From assembly GCA_026120185.1 (NCBI GenBank), contig JANUWF010001625.1, positions 868,001 to 932,000 of the forward strand: a stretch of DNA of 64,000 nt, given 5' to 3'. The DNA is from Voacanga thouarsii. Its lineage: Eukaryota > Streptophyta > Magnoliopsida > Gentianales > Apocynaceae. The notes beneath the pieces were generated by a model. It was not told the origin of the DNA. It searched no databases and was given only the letters and a program-made list of their open reading frames with translations. Below, one piece after another: positions 11,852-23,654 of the stretch (position 1 is its first letter; each line of letters begins with the position of its first letter). Both the position numbers and the translations under genes were made by a program.

Positions 11852-12101
11852 TCTAAAAGAGGGTTGTCTCCCCCTTGGGTCTCCCTTCCTCTGCATTCAT
11901 TTCTTCTGCCATCGGGATCTTCTAAACCTTTTCTGACTTATACCCCAAAATTCACTTCAATTTCTCCTACTTATATCCTCATTTATATCAACATTCTCTT
12001 TAGTTCTGAATTTGTTGAAGTTGTAAAGGATCCAGCTATATTGAATCATGCACATTTCTCTGCATCGGGGTGTAACCAAACCAGTACGTCTGAGTCTATT
12101 T

Positions 12102-12515
12102 CTAATTTTCCCCTGAATCTTCTACCACAAGTACCTCCTGATCTCTTCCTATCTCAACATCCTTGAAATATAATATCTCATCTTCCAATATTCCCAGAGT
12201 ATCCCTGCCAAATTTCTTCTCATTACCCTCAAACAATACCATAACATCGGGGACACTATCCTCTTCATCACTATCCTGATGGCATGATTCAATATCGCCA
12301 TCAATTTCATTAATATCACCATCCATCTCTTTATATGGTGACGATGTCCTCTCGGGATTAGGTGTCCTTTCCAGACTTTGGTCTCGCGTAAATAAGGTAG
12401 TGGTAGATACTACAAGGTCAAATGCGCTTTCAGTGAAATAAGGTGTACGATGGCGGCCAGGGTCAGATCTTGTCCAAGTGAAGTGTCCTGGCACACCTGC
12501 TTGGTGGATAATCAT
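12102..12515 (-). CDS. G1 leader ORF, acidic, unknown function
   Basis: A 137-codon open frame lies between the primer-binding site and gag. The second half is acidic, with D-S-D-E-E-D-S followed by the hydrophobic run V-M-V-L, and ends in E-V-L-V-V-E-D-S. Position and composition resemble the leader ORF of T1 (52890-53204), which has the same alternation of short hydrophobic runs and acidic patches. No known enzyme domain is visible. It is the longest intact frame left in G1. Whether the open state reflects selection or chance is unknown. Overlapping plus-strand frames (11756-12166, 12450-12689) are shadows. Confidence 0.4.
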   Translation of the reverse strand: MIIHQAGVPGHFTWTRSDPGRHRTPYFTESAFDLVVSTTTLFTRDQSLERTPNPERTSSPYKEMDGDINEIDGDIESCHQDSDEEDSVPDVMVLFEGNEKKFGRDTLGILEDEILYFKDVEIGRDQEVLVVEDSGEN

Positions 12516-12682
12516 ATTCCTTTCAAAATTTTTTCACACCCGAGTGCAAACCTGTTTTTTTTCTTCCCATCATCGCTATACTCATCTATTAGGCACTTTC
12601 CCTTATCATCCTTATTCATCATACCTCACAATGAAAGATTTCTATCAATACCTATGACGATACCATGGTTCTATGAAACTAA

Positions 12683-12694
12683 GCTTTGATACCA
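12683..12694 (-). other. G1 primer-binding site (initiator tRNA-Met type)
   Basis: On the minus strand TGGTATCAAAGC lies two bases inside the LTR edge at 12697. This is the usual plant tRNA-Met-complementary site with one change from TGGTATCAGAGC. Together with the tract at 8301 it delimits the internal region. Confidence 0.8.
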
Positions 12695-13839
12695 ATTGTA
12701 ACACCCCTACTAAAAGTACGACGGAAGCATATCAAAACCAGGTGTTGCCCCGTCCTATTACCCAGACAAGGGGTCTTTATAATAAAAATCAACAGAGTAT
12801 GCAAGTCCAGATTCATACAACAACTCATACTGATAGTTAAGTACGCACAAGTAATAAAGAATTTCATACACAAAAGTTTCCATTCAACCTCAGAATAAGG
12901 TACATTATCCAAAAAGGGAAACGTCTGAACCTATTTTGCTGTCACTGTGGTATCATCCTCTATCCTTAATTCCTTTCAACTCCGGATCCTATAAAAGAGT
13001 AAGGTAAAGGACACGTGTAAGTGGAAAATCACTCAGTGAGTCCCGTGTGTGCTAATGTTTTATTAAAGAAGCAGAGTACACAAAAAATTTATGAAATAAA
13101 AAATCATTTTTTCATTAGAAATGAATCCAAAACTCTTTAATGAAGAGTGTATTCAGAATTCAATAATTTTTTTGGAAAACGGTGTTTCAACTTTCAAATT
13201 ATTGCCCCATTTTTTTTTTTAAATCACAAGCACTTCTCCAACAGAAGGTTGGCCTGTATGCAAGTTCTGCAATCATTGCCTTCGGCTATACGGTCTCTTG
13301 TGCTAGGGACTGCGCCTTACAGCAAGTCACCCGTGTCATGCCAGAATGGTGAGCAGCGTACAAATGTACCTCACCTTGCACATAGGGATCTTTTACTTGC
13401 CACCATAAACCTAGGGTCCCAATCCTGACGTCAATCACCATCGAGGTGGCAAGGGATTGAACACACCGATTGTACCCGCCTGGTATCATGTGAACAATCC
13501 GCCATCATAATCAATAGGCAATTGCCAGGCTCAAAATGGCTAGCTAGGATGACTCATCTCAATGTCCTATCGCTCTATTTTGAGTAAGACAATCCCCAGA
13601 ACTGATCAGGTTACTTGGGGTCATCTATCTCTAACATGGGCTAGTACAAAGATCAATGTCCTTGCTGAGTACTCAACATCACCAACCCCGTCTGAATGAT
13701 CAGGCCAGAGGGTTATCTGGTCTCATAGAATTTTCATATCAAAACAGTTTTTAGGCAAACACAACATTTTTCCAAAATCATGTTGAAACCAGATAAAGGG
13801 TTCTATTCACACATCAAAACATGTTTCTAAGAGTATCTG

Positions 13840-14100
13840 GGTCATTTTCCCCATACTTGATCACAAAATTCATTTCCAAGGGTATTCAGGTCATTTTACC
13901 GATACCCGATTCCAAAAGACTTTTCGAGGGTATTCGAGTCATTTTTACCCTTACTCGATTTGAAAAATATTTACAAGAGTTCCAACAAGGATATTTCGAT
14001 CATTTATCAAATACCCGAGTTCCAAAGGTTTTCATAAAATATTCCAATAAGGACATTTAGAACATTTACCAAATACCCGATTCCAAAAAGGAACTCATTT
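13840..14100. repeat. Degenerate short tandem repeat in G1 LTR
   Basis: Repeated units of about 45-50 bp contain 'gggtattcaggtcatttta' and 'ccgattccaaaag' variants (near 13870, 13925, 13985, 14045). The short frames 13821-14060 and 14007-14195 arise from this repeat and are not genes. Confidence 0.55.
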
Positions 14101-16552
14101 AATGCAATCCAGAATTCTAATTCCAAAAGAGGATTAAATTCAATGTTTCCAAATATATTTTCATAAAATGTCGTAAACGGTATATAATATAGCATTTCAT
14201 GGAAAAATAAAGCACACCAACTTTAAAAATAGTTTTAGAAATCCAAGAGACTCACCTCGTGTCCTATGCAATCATTTCCGTTCATGGCCATTTAACGTTC
14301 ATTTCTACCGTTTTCTATGTTCCGTTGACCGTTTATCACTAAACCTACATCAAACATTGTTTTCGAGTTAATTAGTGTTTGGCCGAAAAATAGCCGATGG
14401 GGCCGACGGTTAGCCGACGAGACCGATGGTTAGCCCTCGGTCAAGGAAAACGTTTAACTTTCGTTCGCGTTGTTTTTCTGTCGTTTGATCAATTCTTTCG
14501 TTTTCCTTTTTCCACATCCTTCCTCCCTTCATAAAAAATGGATTCACTTCATGTTTCCCCAATTAATTTATCCTAAATCACTTAAGTAGTCCCCCTTAAG
14601 TCCATTCATTTTCAGACTACTTTCTGGAATTTCACTGGTTTGACATACCATTTTGTTTTACACATAACTTTCAATTTACAACTCCGATTTGGCTCCATGA
14701 TATACCAAAATGACCATAAGACTCTTAAATTTAATTCACTGTAGGATTTTTTTAGAGTTCTGGTTCCAGTATCACGCTACTGGGCAAAAACTGCGTCAGT
14801 AGTTTTGACTTAGTTTCACTATTCATTCTTTCCTTAACATTCTGCAATTTTCCAGTTTGACACCCTAACTTGTTTTGCCCATAAATTTTAATCCACAAAT
14901 CCAAATGATGTCAAACCAATTGTAAAATATCCTTAAGACATTCCTTTACAATTTCCAATTCATGGAGTACCAATTATGTTGCCCATTTTGTTTAGTTTTG
15001 AACACAAAGATCCAGTAGTAAAATCCCGTTACTGATTTGGCACCTTTTACTATTTTCCCCATAACTTTTGATCCGTAAATCCAATTAAACTCAAACTTGT
15101 TCTAAAATGTCTCTATGATCCTTAGCTACAAAAATATATTCCTTATTTGTTCTAATCCAGAAATTTTAAAGATTTACCGAACATAAAACCTCCCAGAATT
15201 TTCTGCACACAAGGACAGCTTTCACACAACTTCACCAAACTAGTTTCCATAATTCACACATAAACTTCTCACAATATATATACCAAAATGATCTCCATGC
15301 TTTATATAATAACTTTACTTCAAGTAAGCTAGATCTTTACCTTTTATTTGCTGCGTTTGGAGGCTGAACAGTCCAAGCATCTTCTTGCTTTTCTCTTTTT
15401 TTTTTCTCTCCTCTCTATTTCTGATTTCTCTTTCTTCTCTATTTCCTTTTCTTTTCTCTTCTCTCTTTTCCCTCATGTTTGCTCCGAAATTCTAGCTATC
15501 TAAAGCCATTATAGTTGGCCTTCATGGCCTATATATAGAGGAATATGGTCTTCAAGTCATAGGTGCATTAAATGGCATTAACAGTTGGAAGCCCTTGATT
15601 GGTGCACTTAGCTCCTTAGGTGTTCTTTGGAATATTCAAGAGTTCTATGGAATTCTTTAGAAAGTTCTTGCATGAATGTTCTTGTAACCATTCATAGAAT
15701 CAACCCTTGGTGAGTTTTCATTGGTCCATATGGTGATGAAGTGTAGAAATTCCTAGAATTAATAGATATTTTCTAATCTTGCTTGGCCATGCATATTCAA
15801 CCATGATTAACTTACTCAAATCAATATTAGCTTAATTAATCTTGGTCAAATGCGGTGAAAAAGGTGATTCAATTTGGTCAAGATTGTCATGCTTGTGGGC
15901 CATCCTTATTTATTTCTTGTGGGCCCCCTAAATTATCTCAACTTATCACAATCAATAAAATAGAAACACTTAACCTCATTAATCAATCAAATAGAAGCAC
16001 TTGTCCTCATTAACCAATCACTAAACGGCACTTATTTTCATCCACCAATCATAACAAGCCACACGTCACATTTCCAACTGTAATTTTCTATTTTTTTCAA
16101 AAATGACCAAAATCGGGTCCGTAATGAAAAAATATTTTATTTCACTATCCAACTCCAAAAATTCCATGGAATCCATTGGTATCAATTAAATTCTTCAATT
16201 CCCTCTCTACTTGGTCAAATTCGCGGTCGAAGTCACGAACGCGGTCAAAATGACAAAAATGCCCTCGATACCCCGTGTAGCACGTTTTGCACCAAAACGT
16301 GCGTCTCATTTTACTGATCAATTTCTCTTTCTAAAGTCCCCTAAAATTCTTATTTTATTAATCTTAATAGTCTTCCAAAAATTTAGGGTACGGGTAGAAC
16401 AAATCTAATAATTATGTCCAGGTCCCAACAAAACTTTATTTCCCCAAAGTATTGTCTCAATACACCAATCAACTTTTGTTTTGGCTGTTGATATAAATTC
16501 TCATCCCATTATAGCTAGTAGAAAATCGAAAGTAAAAAGATGGGGTGTTACA

Positions 16553-17726
16553 AGGACCGCTAAAGCCAATATATTAGGGCAACTGGAAGCTAAGAGAAGG
16601 TTGGGAGAGAGTTAAAGGCAACGTAAAAGAGAATCCACAAATGAGTAGGAATGTTATATGCTTCAAGTACTTAGGGTTTGGACACACTTTCCATGGGCGC
16701 CCACAGAAAAATTGATGTTCATTAATAGTCAAGGTGAGGTCACTTTGCAAAAAGAAGATTATCTTGGAAAGAAAAAAGGAAAAATTGAGAATGATAATAA
16801 TGGAAGTGATGAAAATGGAGATACAATTAAGGTTGCACCATTTTACCCTCCTGGAGGCACTGCTATAGAAGAGATGGAGGCTTGTATTGTTAAAGAATGA
16901 AGGAACCAACAAAGAAACAACATTTTCACCTTAAAATGCCAAATCCAACGTAGGTCATATCTAATGATTCTTGATAAAGGAAGTTAGACCAGTATTTTGG
17001 TTGGTAGTTCAGTTAAAGAATTGGAGATAAAAGTGACCAAGTATCTAAAGCTCTATTGTTTACAATGGTTCAATGAAAGTGGAAAAATGAGATATAACAA
17101 GAAAGTACTTGTGACCATTAAGGTAAAGGAATGAAAGGATGAAGTCCTATATGATGTTCTACCCATAGAAGCTTGTCATCTACTCTTAGGAAGACCATGG
17201 AAATTTAATAGCAGTATGACGTGTGATAGAAGAAGAATTACACGTATAATCCACAAAATGAGAAAGAAGTACACTCTTTTACACATAACTCTAACTGTGG
17301 TATGTGAGGAACAAAATAAAACGGGTGCAAAAGAATAGACACAAAGGGTCCGAATGGATAGTCAAACCCAAGGGAAAGAAGATCAAAATAGAGATGAGCA
17401 ATAGTTGGTAAGAGGAAAAAGAAATAATGGGGGGAAGGACAAGAGAATAAAAACAACGTGGGAGAAAAGAGAAGAGAGGGGAAAATTTAAAAGAGCCAAT
17501 GTAGGCATTGAGCCACAAAGGAAAAAAGGCGAAGCTGGGGGATATAATGAGCGATAGAGAAAAATAAGAGAGAATCCATTAGATTTGAAGAGTGAAGGTA
17601 TTAACATAAAGCGAATTTATATACATTCACATATTTTTCCATACAAATGCACTTGTTTTTTCTCTTTAGCAAGTATTGATTCGTGGATGGATTATTTTGA
17701 AGAAGGGAGAAATGATAGAAATCGTC
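16553..17726 (+). pseudogene. R-family gag-protease fragment inside the G1 LTR (copy B)
   Basis: Collinear with copy A (7091-8262). The zinc knuckle at 16659-16700 shows the same Cys-to-Tyr change plus loss of the last cysteine (C to R). The protease block ending in H-L-L-L-G-R-P-W is at about 17175-17205. The Lys/Glu-rich tail, polypurine tract and 14-bp LTR start (17713-17726) follow. Shared breaks show the fragment was already dead before it was duplicated with the LTR. Confidence 0.7.
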
Positions 17727-17759
17727 TTGGCACAGTACAACAAATTTAAAAAGAAGGAT

Positions 17760-19230
17760 TGATGCGTGTTTTTTAGTGTAGAAAAAATTACCAACAAATT
17801 ACACAATCAATCAAGCTTTAATAAAATGCTAACCACAAAAACCACACGTACGAGCAAGTATACACATCATATAGTATATGGAATAGCAAGTTTTGAATCG
17901 ATGAGAACTTAGACTCCCACCTTACTTTACCCAAATCTTTATTGTTTAGCCAACAAAATAAGAAGAGATAAATAAAACATTACCTAATATACTAGAGAAT
18001 AGAACAAGTTCACACAAGATAAGTTACAAGGATTATCAGAGAGTAAGAATTAGGAGAAAAAAATATAAATGGATAGAAATCCTCAAAGACATAACAATGA
18101 TTGATTAGCACTTATCACAATTAATAATCATCTTGGCACCATGAAGAAACTTAAGTAAGATCCAATCGTTTCCCAAGTTATGAACTTACTTATGTAGACT
18201 CCACTTCTTTACCAATCTATGAAATCACTCTCTCTTGATTAATTTTCAAATTTTCCAATCGCACTGTAATAGCCAAAATATGCATTAAACTCGAACCTCA
18301 TAAACATGGAATTAGCCAATAACCGTTTGCTCAAGGTGAAATAAACTAATATTTGATTACTTAGGTTCTTTAATCTTAATTTTGTTTCCCAAGTCTATTA
18401 AGATTTAACAAATATGAAATCAATGCCATGAACTGCTAACATCCTTTCCCAAGTCAATTAGAAGAACCCGCATCAATAACCAAGGATAACATGTAATCAA
18501 ATACCACAGACAATAAACAATTGATTAGGGAACTAAAATCGATACAAAGTCATGAATCTAGAAACATCTTCTAGATACAATTAAAATATTAAAACTCAAA
18601 TTGTCAATAAATTACAAAGAAGAGAAGAAGAAATCACTCATAGACTATTAAGCTTTCTTCTTCTTTCTTGAAACCTTCTTGAGCAACTTTTTCTTCTTCT
18701 CCAAAAATTATCCTTTGTTCCTAAAAAATCGTGGTGTTTCTCTAGGAGTTTCCTACGGGTTTGAAAATCCCAAAGGTGAAAATTAATTTAGAGATGTTAT
18801 TCTCTTGTATGTGTAGTAGTTCTAATTGCCAAAAATTGTGTACTTCTGTGGTTGAAAGAGTTTCCGAAAGAATCAAGGTAAAATTGCTAAAATGTCATCT
18901 GAAAATAAAAACCCACTGATATTGATCTGAATAGACCTGGCGCCAGGTCCCTTTGACCCAGCTGGTGTTGAGTCCAATATTTTTCTCCTTAAAGTTGCTG
19001 CTTTTCTAGAACTGACCAGGTTCCTGGTGCGTTAACTAGCCCTGGCGCTACTCTAATCCTGAATCTCTCACATTTTTCTCGAAATCCACTTAAATATGCA
19101 TAAATTTATCAAAAACACATTTTACAAGCAAAATCTCAAATATGAAGGAATATACCTAGTTATTACAACAAGAGTATATCAATTTAACCTAAAAAAACTA
19201 GAAAAATAATGATGATTTTAGCCCCTATCA
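17760..19230 (-). mobile_element. LTR L1 of family L (3' LTR of a minus-strand element)
   Basis: On the minus strand it begins TGATAGGGGCTAAAATCATC (19230 downward) and ends near 17760. It is preceded by a purine tract (minus-strand GTGTGGGGGTATG, 19231-19243). It is about 1.47 kb, close to L2 (1.51 kb), and shares 'tcaaatatgaagga', 'agttatt' and 'cctatca' blocks with L2 and L4. It carries a perfect 14-bp palindrome ACCTGGCGCCAGGT at 18935-18948. I did not identify a clear target-site duplication. The left edge could be 17760 or 17763. Confidence 0.7.
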
Positions 19231-20440
19231 CATACCCCCACACTTGAACTTTTACTTGTCCTCAAGCAAACAAGAATTAGACGCTCAGTATTTGGAACAA
19301 GACAAAACCATTTAGCAAATTTTTCTTTTGCAAATCCATGCATAATGAAGTAATAACCTTCTTCTATCCTTAAACATAAACTTGTCATTTATTTAACCCT
19401 TTAAAAACCTTGTAAACTCATGTATTAAACCAAACAATCCCAAGGCCATCAAAGTCAAGTTAAATAAGTTTATATCTAGTACAAGAAAATCATTCTACTC
19501 CTCAAGTAAAAACATAGACAACAAAAGTCATACAAGTCAAGTCATTTAACCAATTCAACCATTATAAACTTAAATTACACAACTCAAGTTAAAAAAAATA
19601 TGGAAAATGCACCACTCTCATTTTTTTTCAATAACTTAGGGAATTGAGAGCCTCAAGTACATGAATTTCTATTCACACAATGTATTGGCCCCCTTATAGT
19701 CATTATACAATTTTTTTTCATCATTTTTTCTCAAAGAATGCTTTCTTGGCACTTTCTTGCCTTTTTACCTTTAGGATAGTCTCAAGAGATTACACCGAAC
19801 AATACTTGCTACTTCTCTCCATTAGTAAAAGGTTTTTTTCTTTTTTCCTTTCAAAGATAAAAGCACATATTTTTTCAACTCAACGTTTTTTTTTTTTCTC
19901 AACTCACATTTTTTGTTTTCGTTTTCACTTAATTTTTCCCCCTCACATTTCTTATTCACAACTCAAAGTCAAGAAAACTTTAAATCTATAATACAAGAAT
20001 TAGCCAACAAATCTTCCCATATTTCATAATATCATCTATATTCAAACTCAAAGAATTAAACAAAACTTAAATACCAAATACAACCAAGGTTAACTTAAAT
20101 TCTCAAGACGTCGCAAAATCTAACTTAATACACAAGTTTAATTTTAAATAAAAATCCAACCATAATGAATGGAAAATCTATATCCAAAGTTAAAAAGGAA
20201 ATAATAACTTCAGTATAAACAAATAAGCTCAGTTTAGCTCCAAATCTCCAAACTTTCAAATTCTCAAATTTTCACATTTTCTTCAAAATTGCTTGATACC
20301 AAGAAAAAACCAAGATAATTGATAAAAACTTGGACAAAAAATATTACTAATACACTCCAAGTAGCAGATTTGGACAGTAAAATCAAAAAGCGCCCTGCAG
20401 TTCTAGAGCGGCAACTAAACTAAAGAGGTAGTGAGACTGA
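19231..20440 (-). mobile_element. Noncoding 3' interior of the L1 element
   Basis: Starts with the polypurine tract and the block that reads 'acttgtcctcaagcaaac' on the plus strand, matched at 37550-37570 in L2. It is A/C- or T-rich on the plus strand, with long T runs near 19700-19900. I see no polyprotein domain. The frame at 19680-19991 is low-complexity Phe/Ser and is not a gene. Confidence 0.55.
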
Positions 20441-20554
20441 CTGCAATTGCAAGAATAAGTTTACTTTCTTTCAATTTGGTTATGGAAATTAATTGTATTA
20501 ATCATTTGCTTGAAGTTATAATCTGGTAATGATTACAGTATTTGCGTCTTGTAG
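20441..20554 (+). other. Intron 3' end flanking the captured exon
   Basis: AT-rich, with 'ttactttctttcaatttgg' and a final '...gcgtcttgtag' acceptor. It looks like the tail of a plant intron carried in with the exon. The left junction with L-family sequence lies somewhere between 20380 and 20460 and is not sharp to the eye. Confidence 0.5.
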
Positions 20555-20787
20555 GTCCAAGTTATCTGGGTTTTGCGTTTAATGCTACAGAGATGCCATT
20601 AGAAGATTACTATGATTACATCATAGCGGGAGGTGGCATTGCTGCTTGTACACTGGCGTCCATATTATCGGAAAATCATAAAGTTCTTTTGTTGGAAAGA
20701 GGTAGCGTTCCATATGCCTATGGAAAGCCTAATTTGATGACACAAAAAAGGTTTATTGCTACCCTCATGGAGGTTGATACCTATGAC
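20555..20787 (+). pseudogene. Captured exon of a GMC oxidoreductase (mandelonitrile lyase/HOTHEAD-like)
   Basis: The translation runs from P-S-Y-L-G-F-A-F-N-A-T through D-Y-I-I-A-G-G-G-I-A-A-C and L-L-L-E-R-G-S-V-P to V-D-T-Y-D-S. This is the N-terminal FAD-binding beta-alpha-beta unit of GMC-type flavoproteins. The E-R-G at the end of the second beta strand is intact. The third glycine of the GxGxxG dinucleotide loop is Ala, so FAD binding would probably be impaired. A polypyrimidine-AG acceptor ('tttgcgtcttgtag', to 20554) precedes the exon in correct position, so genomic DNA with an intron was captured. After codon D-S the frame runs into unrelated repeat and stops at 20832. About 75 codons remain, against roughly 550 in full-length proteins, so this is a fragment and not a gene. 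Confidence 0.75.
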
Positions 20788-21586
20788 TCCCTTCCACAAG
20801 AACTAGACAATGCCCTCATTAGCAAAAAATAAACGTAAGAATGTATCTCCAAAGGGACCAAAAATGATAAAGAATGTAGAAAGTTTAAGCAATATTTCCC
20901 AAGTGCACTAATACTCCAATAAATATTAAAACAAGGAATAGAAAAAAAAAAAAAGATCATTCAAGAAAACTTTACTCAAACCTACAAAATAAAACCCAAA
21001 TAAATGCAGAAGGAAAATAACAGCAAAATAAAGACACACCTAAATAAAAGAAAACAAACTAAAGAAAATAACTAAGAAAAATCCTAACAGAGTAAATAAA
21101 GTCCCAACTTACTCCCCCATACTTAAGATGAAAAATAGTTTCCATATTTAGGAAGGGAAAAGGCATTTAACCAACTAAAGAAAACCCAACCTAAGACAAA
21201 GAGACAAACTCTTTTCACTAATCATGCTTTCTCATCAAACCATTGTAAAAGAAATTAGAGATCATTGAAAAAGGTAGGCATGATAAAAGTAAAAATAAGA
21301 GAGGGTTATGGATAATATTAGTTGCAATGAATATACGTGCATAGACCCCCTTCCATAACACCTATTTAAACATGCAATCATGTTTCCAATACAAAGATGT
21401 AAATTATATCTAAATAGGAAGTAAACATGAGAATCACCACTTAACCCTTCAAAAGATTTGTCACAATTGAAATTCCTCTTAAAACTTAGTATTTGAGTTT
21501 TCAAAGATAGGATAACGAAATTCTTGCTTTTCAAAGTATGGTCTACAAAAATTAAGTTACCTCACATTAAACGGGGTGAATGGTAG
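20788..21586 (-). mobile_element. Further noncoding interior of family-L-type element
   Basis: Resumes after the captured exon with A-rich plus-strand text including 'cttactcccccatacttaag' (21110-21130), a purine-tract-like block on the minus strand. No domain is seen. The frame at 21262-21534 (minus) has no recognisable feature. It ends at the R1 LTR. Confidence 0.4.
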
Positions 21587-22579
21587 TGATAGGAATCATC
21601 CCAGGCATGAAGGCCAATCTAAAGAAGGGGGAAGGAGGACAAAGACACAACACACGCCACCATGGGTGAAGCTCCATTTCAAGATACTTCATGCTGTATT
21701 TTAAGATCCAAGCCAAGAATGAAGAAGGTTGTCAAGCAATGGAGGATTAAAGAAGGGCCAAAAAGATCAAAGCTTAGATAACAATTGGTATGGAAGGTCA
21801 AAGGAACAGAAAAGGGGGTTGAAAAGTAGGCTATGAGGAGAATAGTTCTCACATGGCACCAAGTCCAACAAGCCTACCTAGTGCCAGGTCCACTTGGCCT
21901 TTTAGTCAAAGTTTCCAGTGCACACCTAGCACTAGGCCTAACAAGCCTACCTCGTGCCAGGTCACTTCAGGCACAACCCAGTTTTGCTGATTTTTCTTGT
22001 TTTATTTTATTTTATTCCTAATTTAATTCCCACAACTTTTGACTTGTAATGGGTATATTTTGGAATTACTTAGGAGATGAATGGCTGAGATTACTTCTCC
22101 CACTTACTAGGTTTAGTTTGTTATCTTTGTATATATACCTCATTACTCTTGTAATAGATAGACTTTTGAGACTTAGAATATTTTTTTTGTAGAAAAACCA
22201 AATTCTTTGCAGAGGAGAGTGTGTAAGGGGTGATTCTCATTTCAAGACCAAATTAAAGGGCCTAGTCCCACCTTTGATTCCATGTCTCTAAACTTCAAAT
22301 GGATAATCTAAATCTCGTTTTCTATTCTTGGGTGCTAGTATTTTCTCCACTGTTCTTGATAGTTTGATTTTTTGGGTGCCTTCAAATCCCATATTTTTGT
22401 TCTACTTTCTTGATAAATTAGGGTATTTAGGCATTTTGAAGTATGCTAGATTCACCAATTCTCATTCGGTTAATTGCATTTGCATTTTAGTTATTTGTGT
22501 GTGTGAATTTGGTAGGGAATTAGGTGACCAACTCTATGGTTCTTGTTTTCAAAATCAAGAGGCTTTTGCGTTTAACACA
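21587..22579 (+). mobile_element. LTR R1 of family R (solo or truncated)
   Basis: Begins TGATAGGAATCATCCC and ends near ...TTTAACACA. It is collinear over 993 bp with 39927-40928 (R2) and with the split R3. Four modules of 'cctggcgccaggtc' type occur at about 21849, 21877, 21921 and 21950. No primer-binding site follows and no clear target-site duplication was found, so it is either a solo LTR or an end of a deleted element. Frames at 21833-22021 and 22328-22594 are within the LTR and are not genes. Confidence 0.7.
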
Positions 22580-23445
22580 TTAAGTAGAAATTAGCACCAT
22601 CCTCTAAGGACTTCTTATGATATAGCGTTAAAAGATCCAACTTCTTGAGGTATGATAAATTCAACATATCATTAATGGCATTATTAGTCTCCGTAAGTTA
22701 AGAGGTACCAAAAAATCATGTGGCGCATGAACACATAGGATTACCCATGTTAATTTCCTTTTGGCTAGAGGAAATTAATTTAGGGAGAGTCCATGACCGT
22801 ACCACGTAATCGCTTTATTACAGTTATTATCAATTTATGTGATTTATTGATATATTTATGCATGTCATTTGATAAAATCACTAAAAGGATTAAAACCCTC
22901 AATTAATAGTAAACCTAATTCCTTCTGTTAATATAGTAAGAACGAGAGTCCTTTTTCGAGACCAGGTTGTTGGGCTAACCTAAGCCTACTTAACAGCAAG
23001 TATGTTGAAGCTATAGAATTAAATTCTTGTAGAATTAAATTCCTGATTAATATGTCGGGTTTAACTAAATTCTTCATCCTTATTAGGCTAACTCAAGCAT
23101 AAAGAAATTTAGAAGAAATATTGGGGTAGCCCAAAAGGATTTAAGATTAAAAGATGTTAATCACCCAATGATCCCATAATTACATACGATGTAATTAGTA
23201 GTGGAAACTTACCATTGAATTCAAGGGTGGCTTGTTGGGTAAACCAAAGGTTATTCTTGAGGAATTTGGATACCGGTCCACTAGGAAAGTTTCTAATGGG
23301 CTTTCCCAAATCAACAGTGGGAGCTATTGGTTTGAGTAAAATAGTGGAACAATAATGAGGTTAATTAAAGACCTAATTATCTACACTACACGTACATATA
23401 CAGTTAGCTAATTTTCTCTATCTTTACATCTAGGTCACGTGCATC
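22580..23445 (+). mobile_element. Probable leader of copia element C1
   Basis: No coding domain. It runs into the C1 gag start and holds 'caacagtgggagctattgg' (about 23320), a type of sequence common in copia leaders. The LTR of C1 was not identified, so the left boundary is uncertain. Confidence 0.4.
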
Positions 23446-23654
23446 ATGCCGACAAACCTAAACTTACGTAGCTTCTTAGAGACCAACAAACTAACTGAAT
23501 CGAAGTATCTCAACTGGTATAGAAACTTAAGAACCATTCTCAAGTCGAAAAAGTTACTCTGTGTGCTAGATGCTCCTATTTTGCCACCACCAGTGCAAGA
23601 TGCTCATGTTGATGAGAATACTGTCCACAAGAATTACAAGGAGGATAGTGGTTA
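23446..23654 (+). pseudogene. C1: N-terminal Gag fragment of a Ty1/copia element
   Basis: The frame starts M-P-T-N-L-N-L-R-S-F-L. It continues with L-T-E-S-K-Y-L-N-W-Y-R-N-L-R and L-L-C-V-L-D-A-P, the N-terminal Gag pattern of plant copia elements (polar strand, W-x-R-N-L, then a V-L-D turn). The reading frame is intact for about 70 codons and is then cut by the LTR of G2 at 23655. Codons beyond that point are LTR sequence. The remainder of C1 is not found in the window. Confidence 0.75.

Larger units (their letters stand above)
12697..17726 (-). mobile_element. G1 right LTR (5' LTR of minus-strand element), chimeric and cut at 17726
   Basis: It begins TGTAACACCCC and has a first terminus GGGGTGTTACA at 16552 (3856 bp). 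After that the R-family gag-protease fragment continues to 17726, exactly as in the left LTR. The expected final 38 bp, seen at 8263-8300, is missing because family-L sequence starts there. The interior includes the block 'ccccgtcc...ggggtctttataa' (about 12747-12781) shared with the other Tekay-type LTRs, and tandem 'aaatacccgattccaaa'-like repeats at about 13840-14090. Predicted frames in it have no domains. Confidence 0.7.

Noticed and set aside
20542..20832. A functional oxidoreductase gene
   Set aside because: Only one exon is present, one FAD-loop glycine is lost, and it ends in repeat sequence.
21582..22584. Target-site duplication for R1
   Set aside because: Flanks ggtag and ttaag do not match convincingly.
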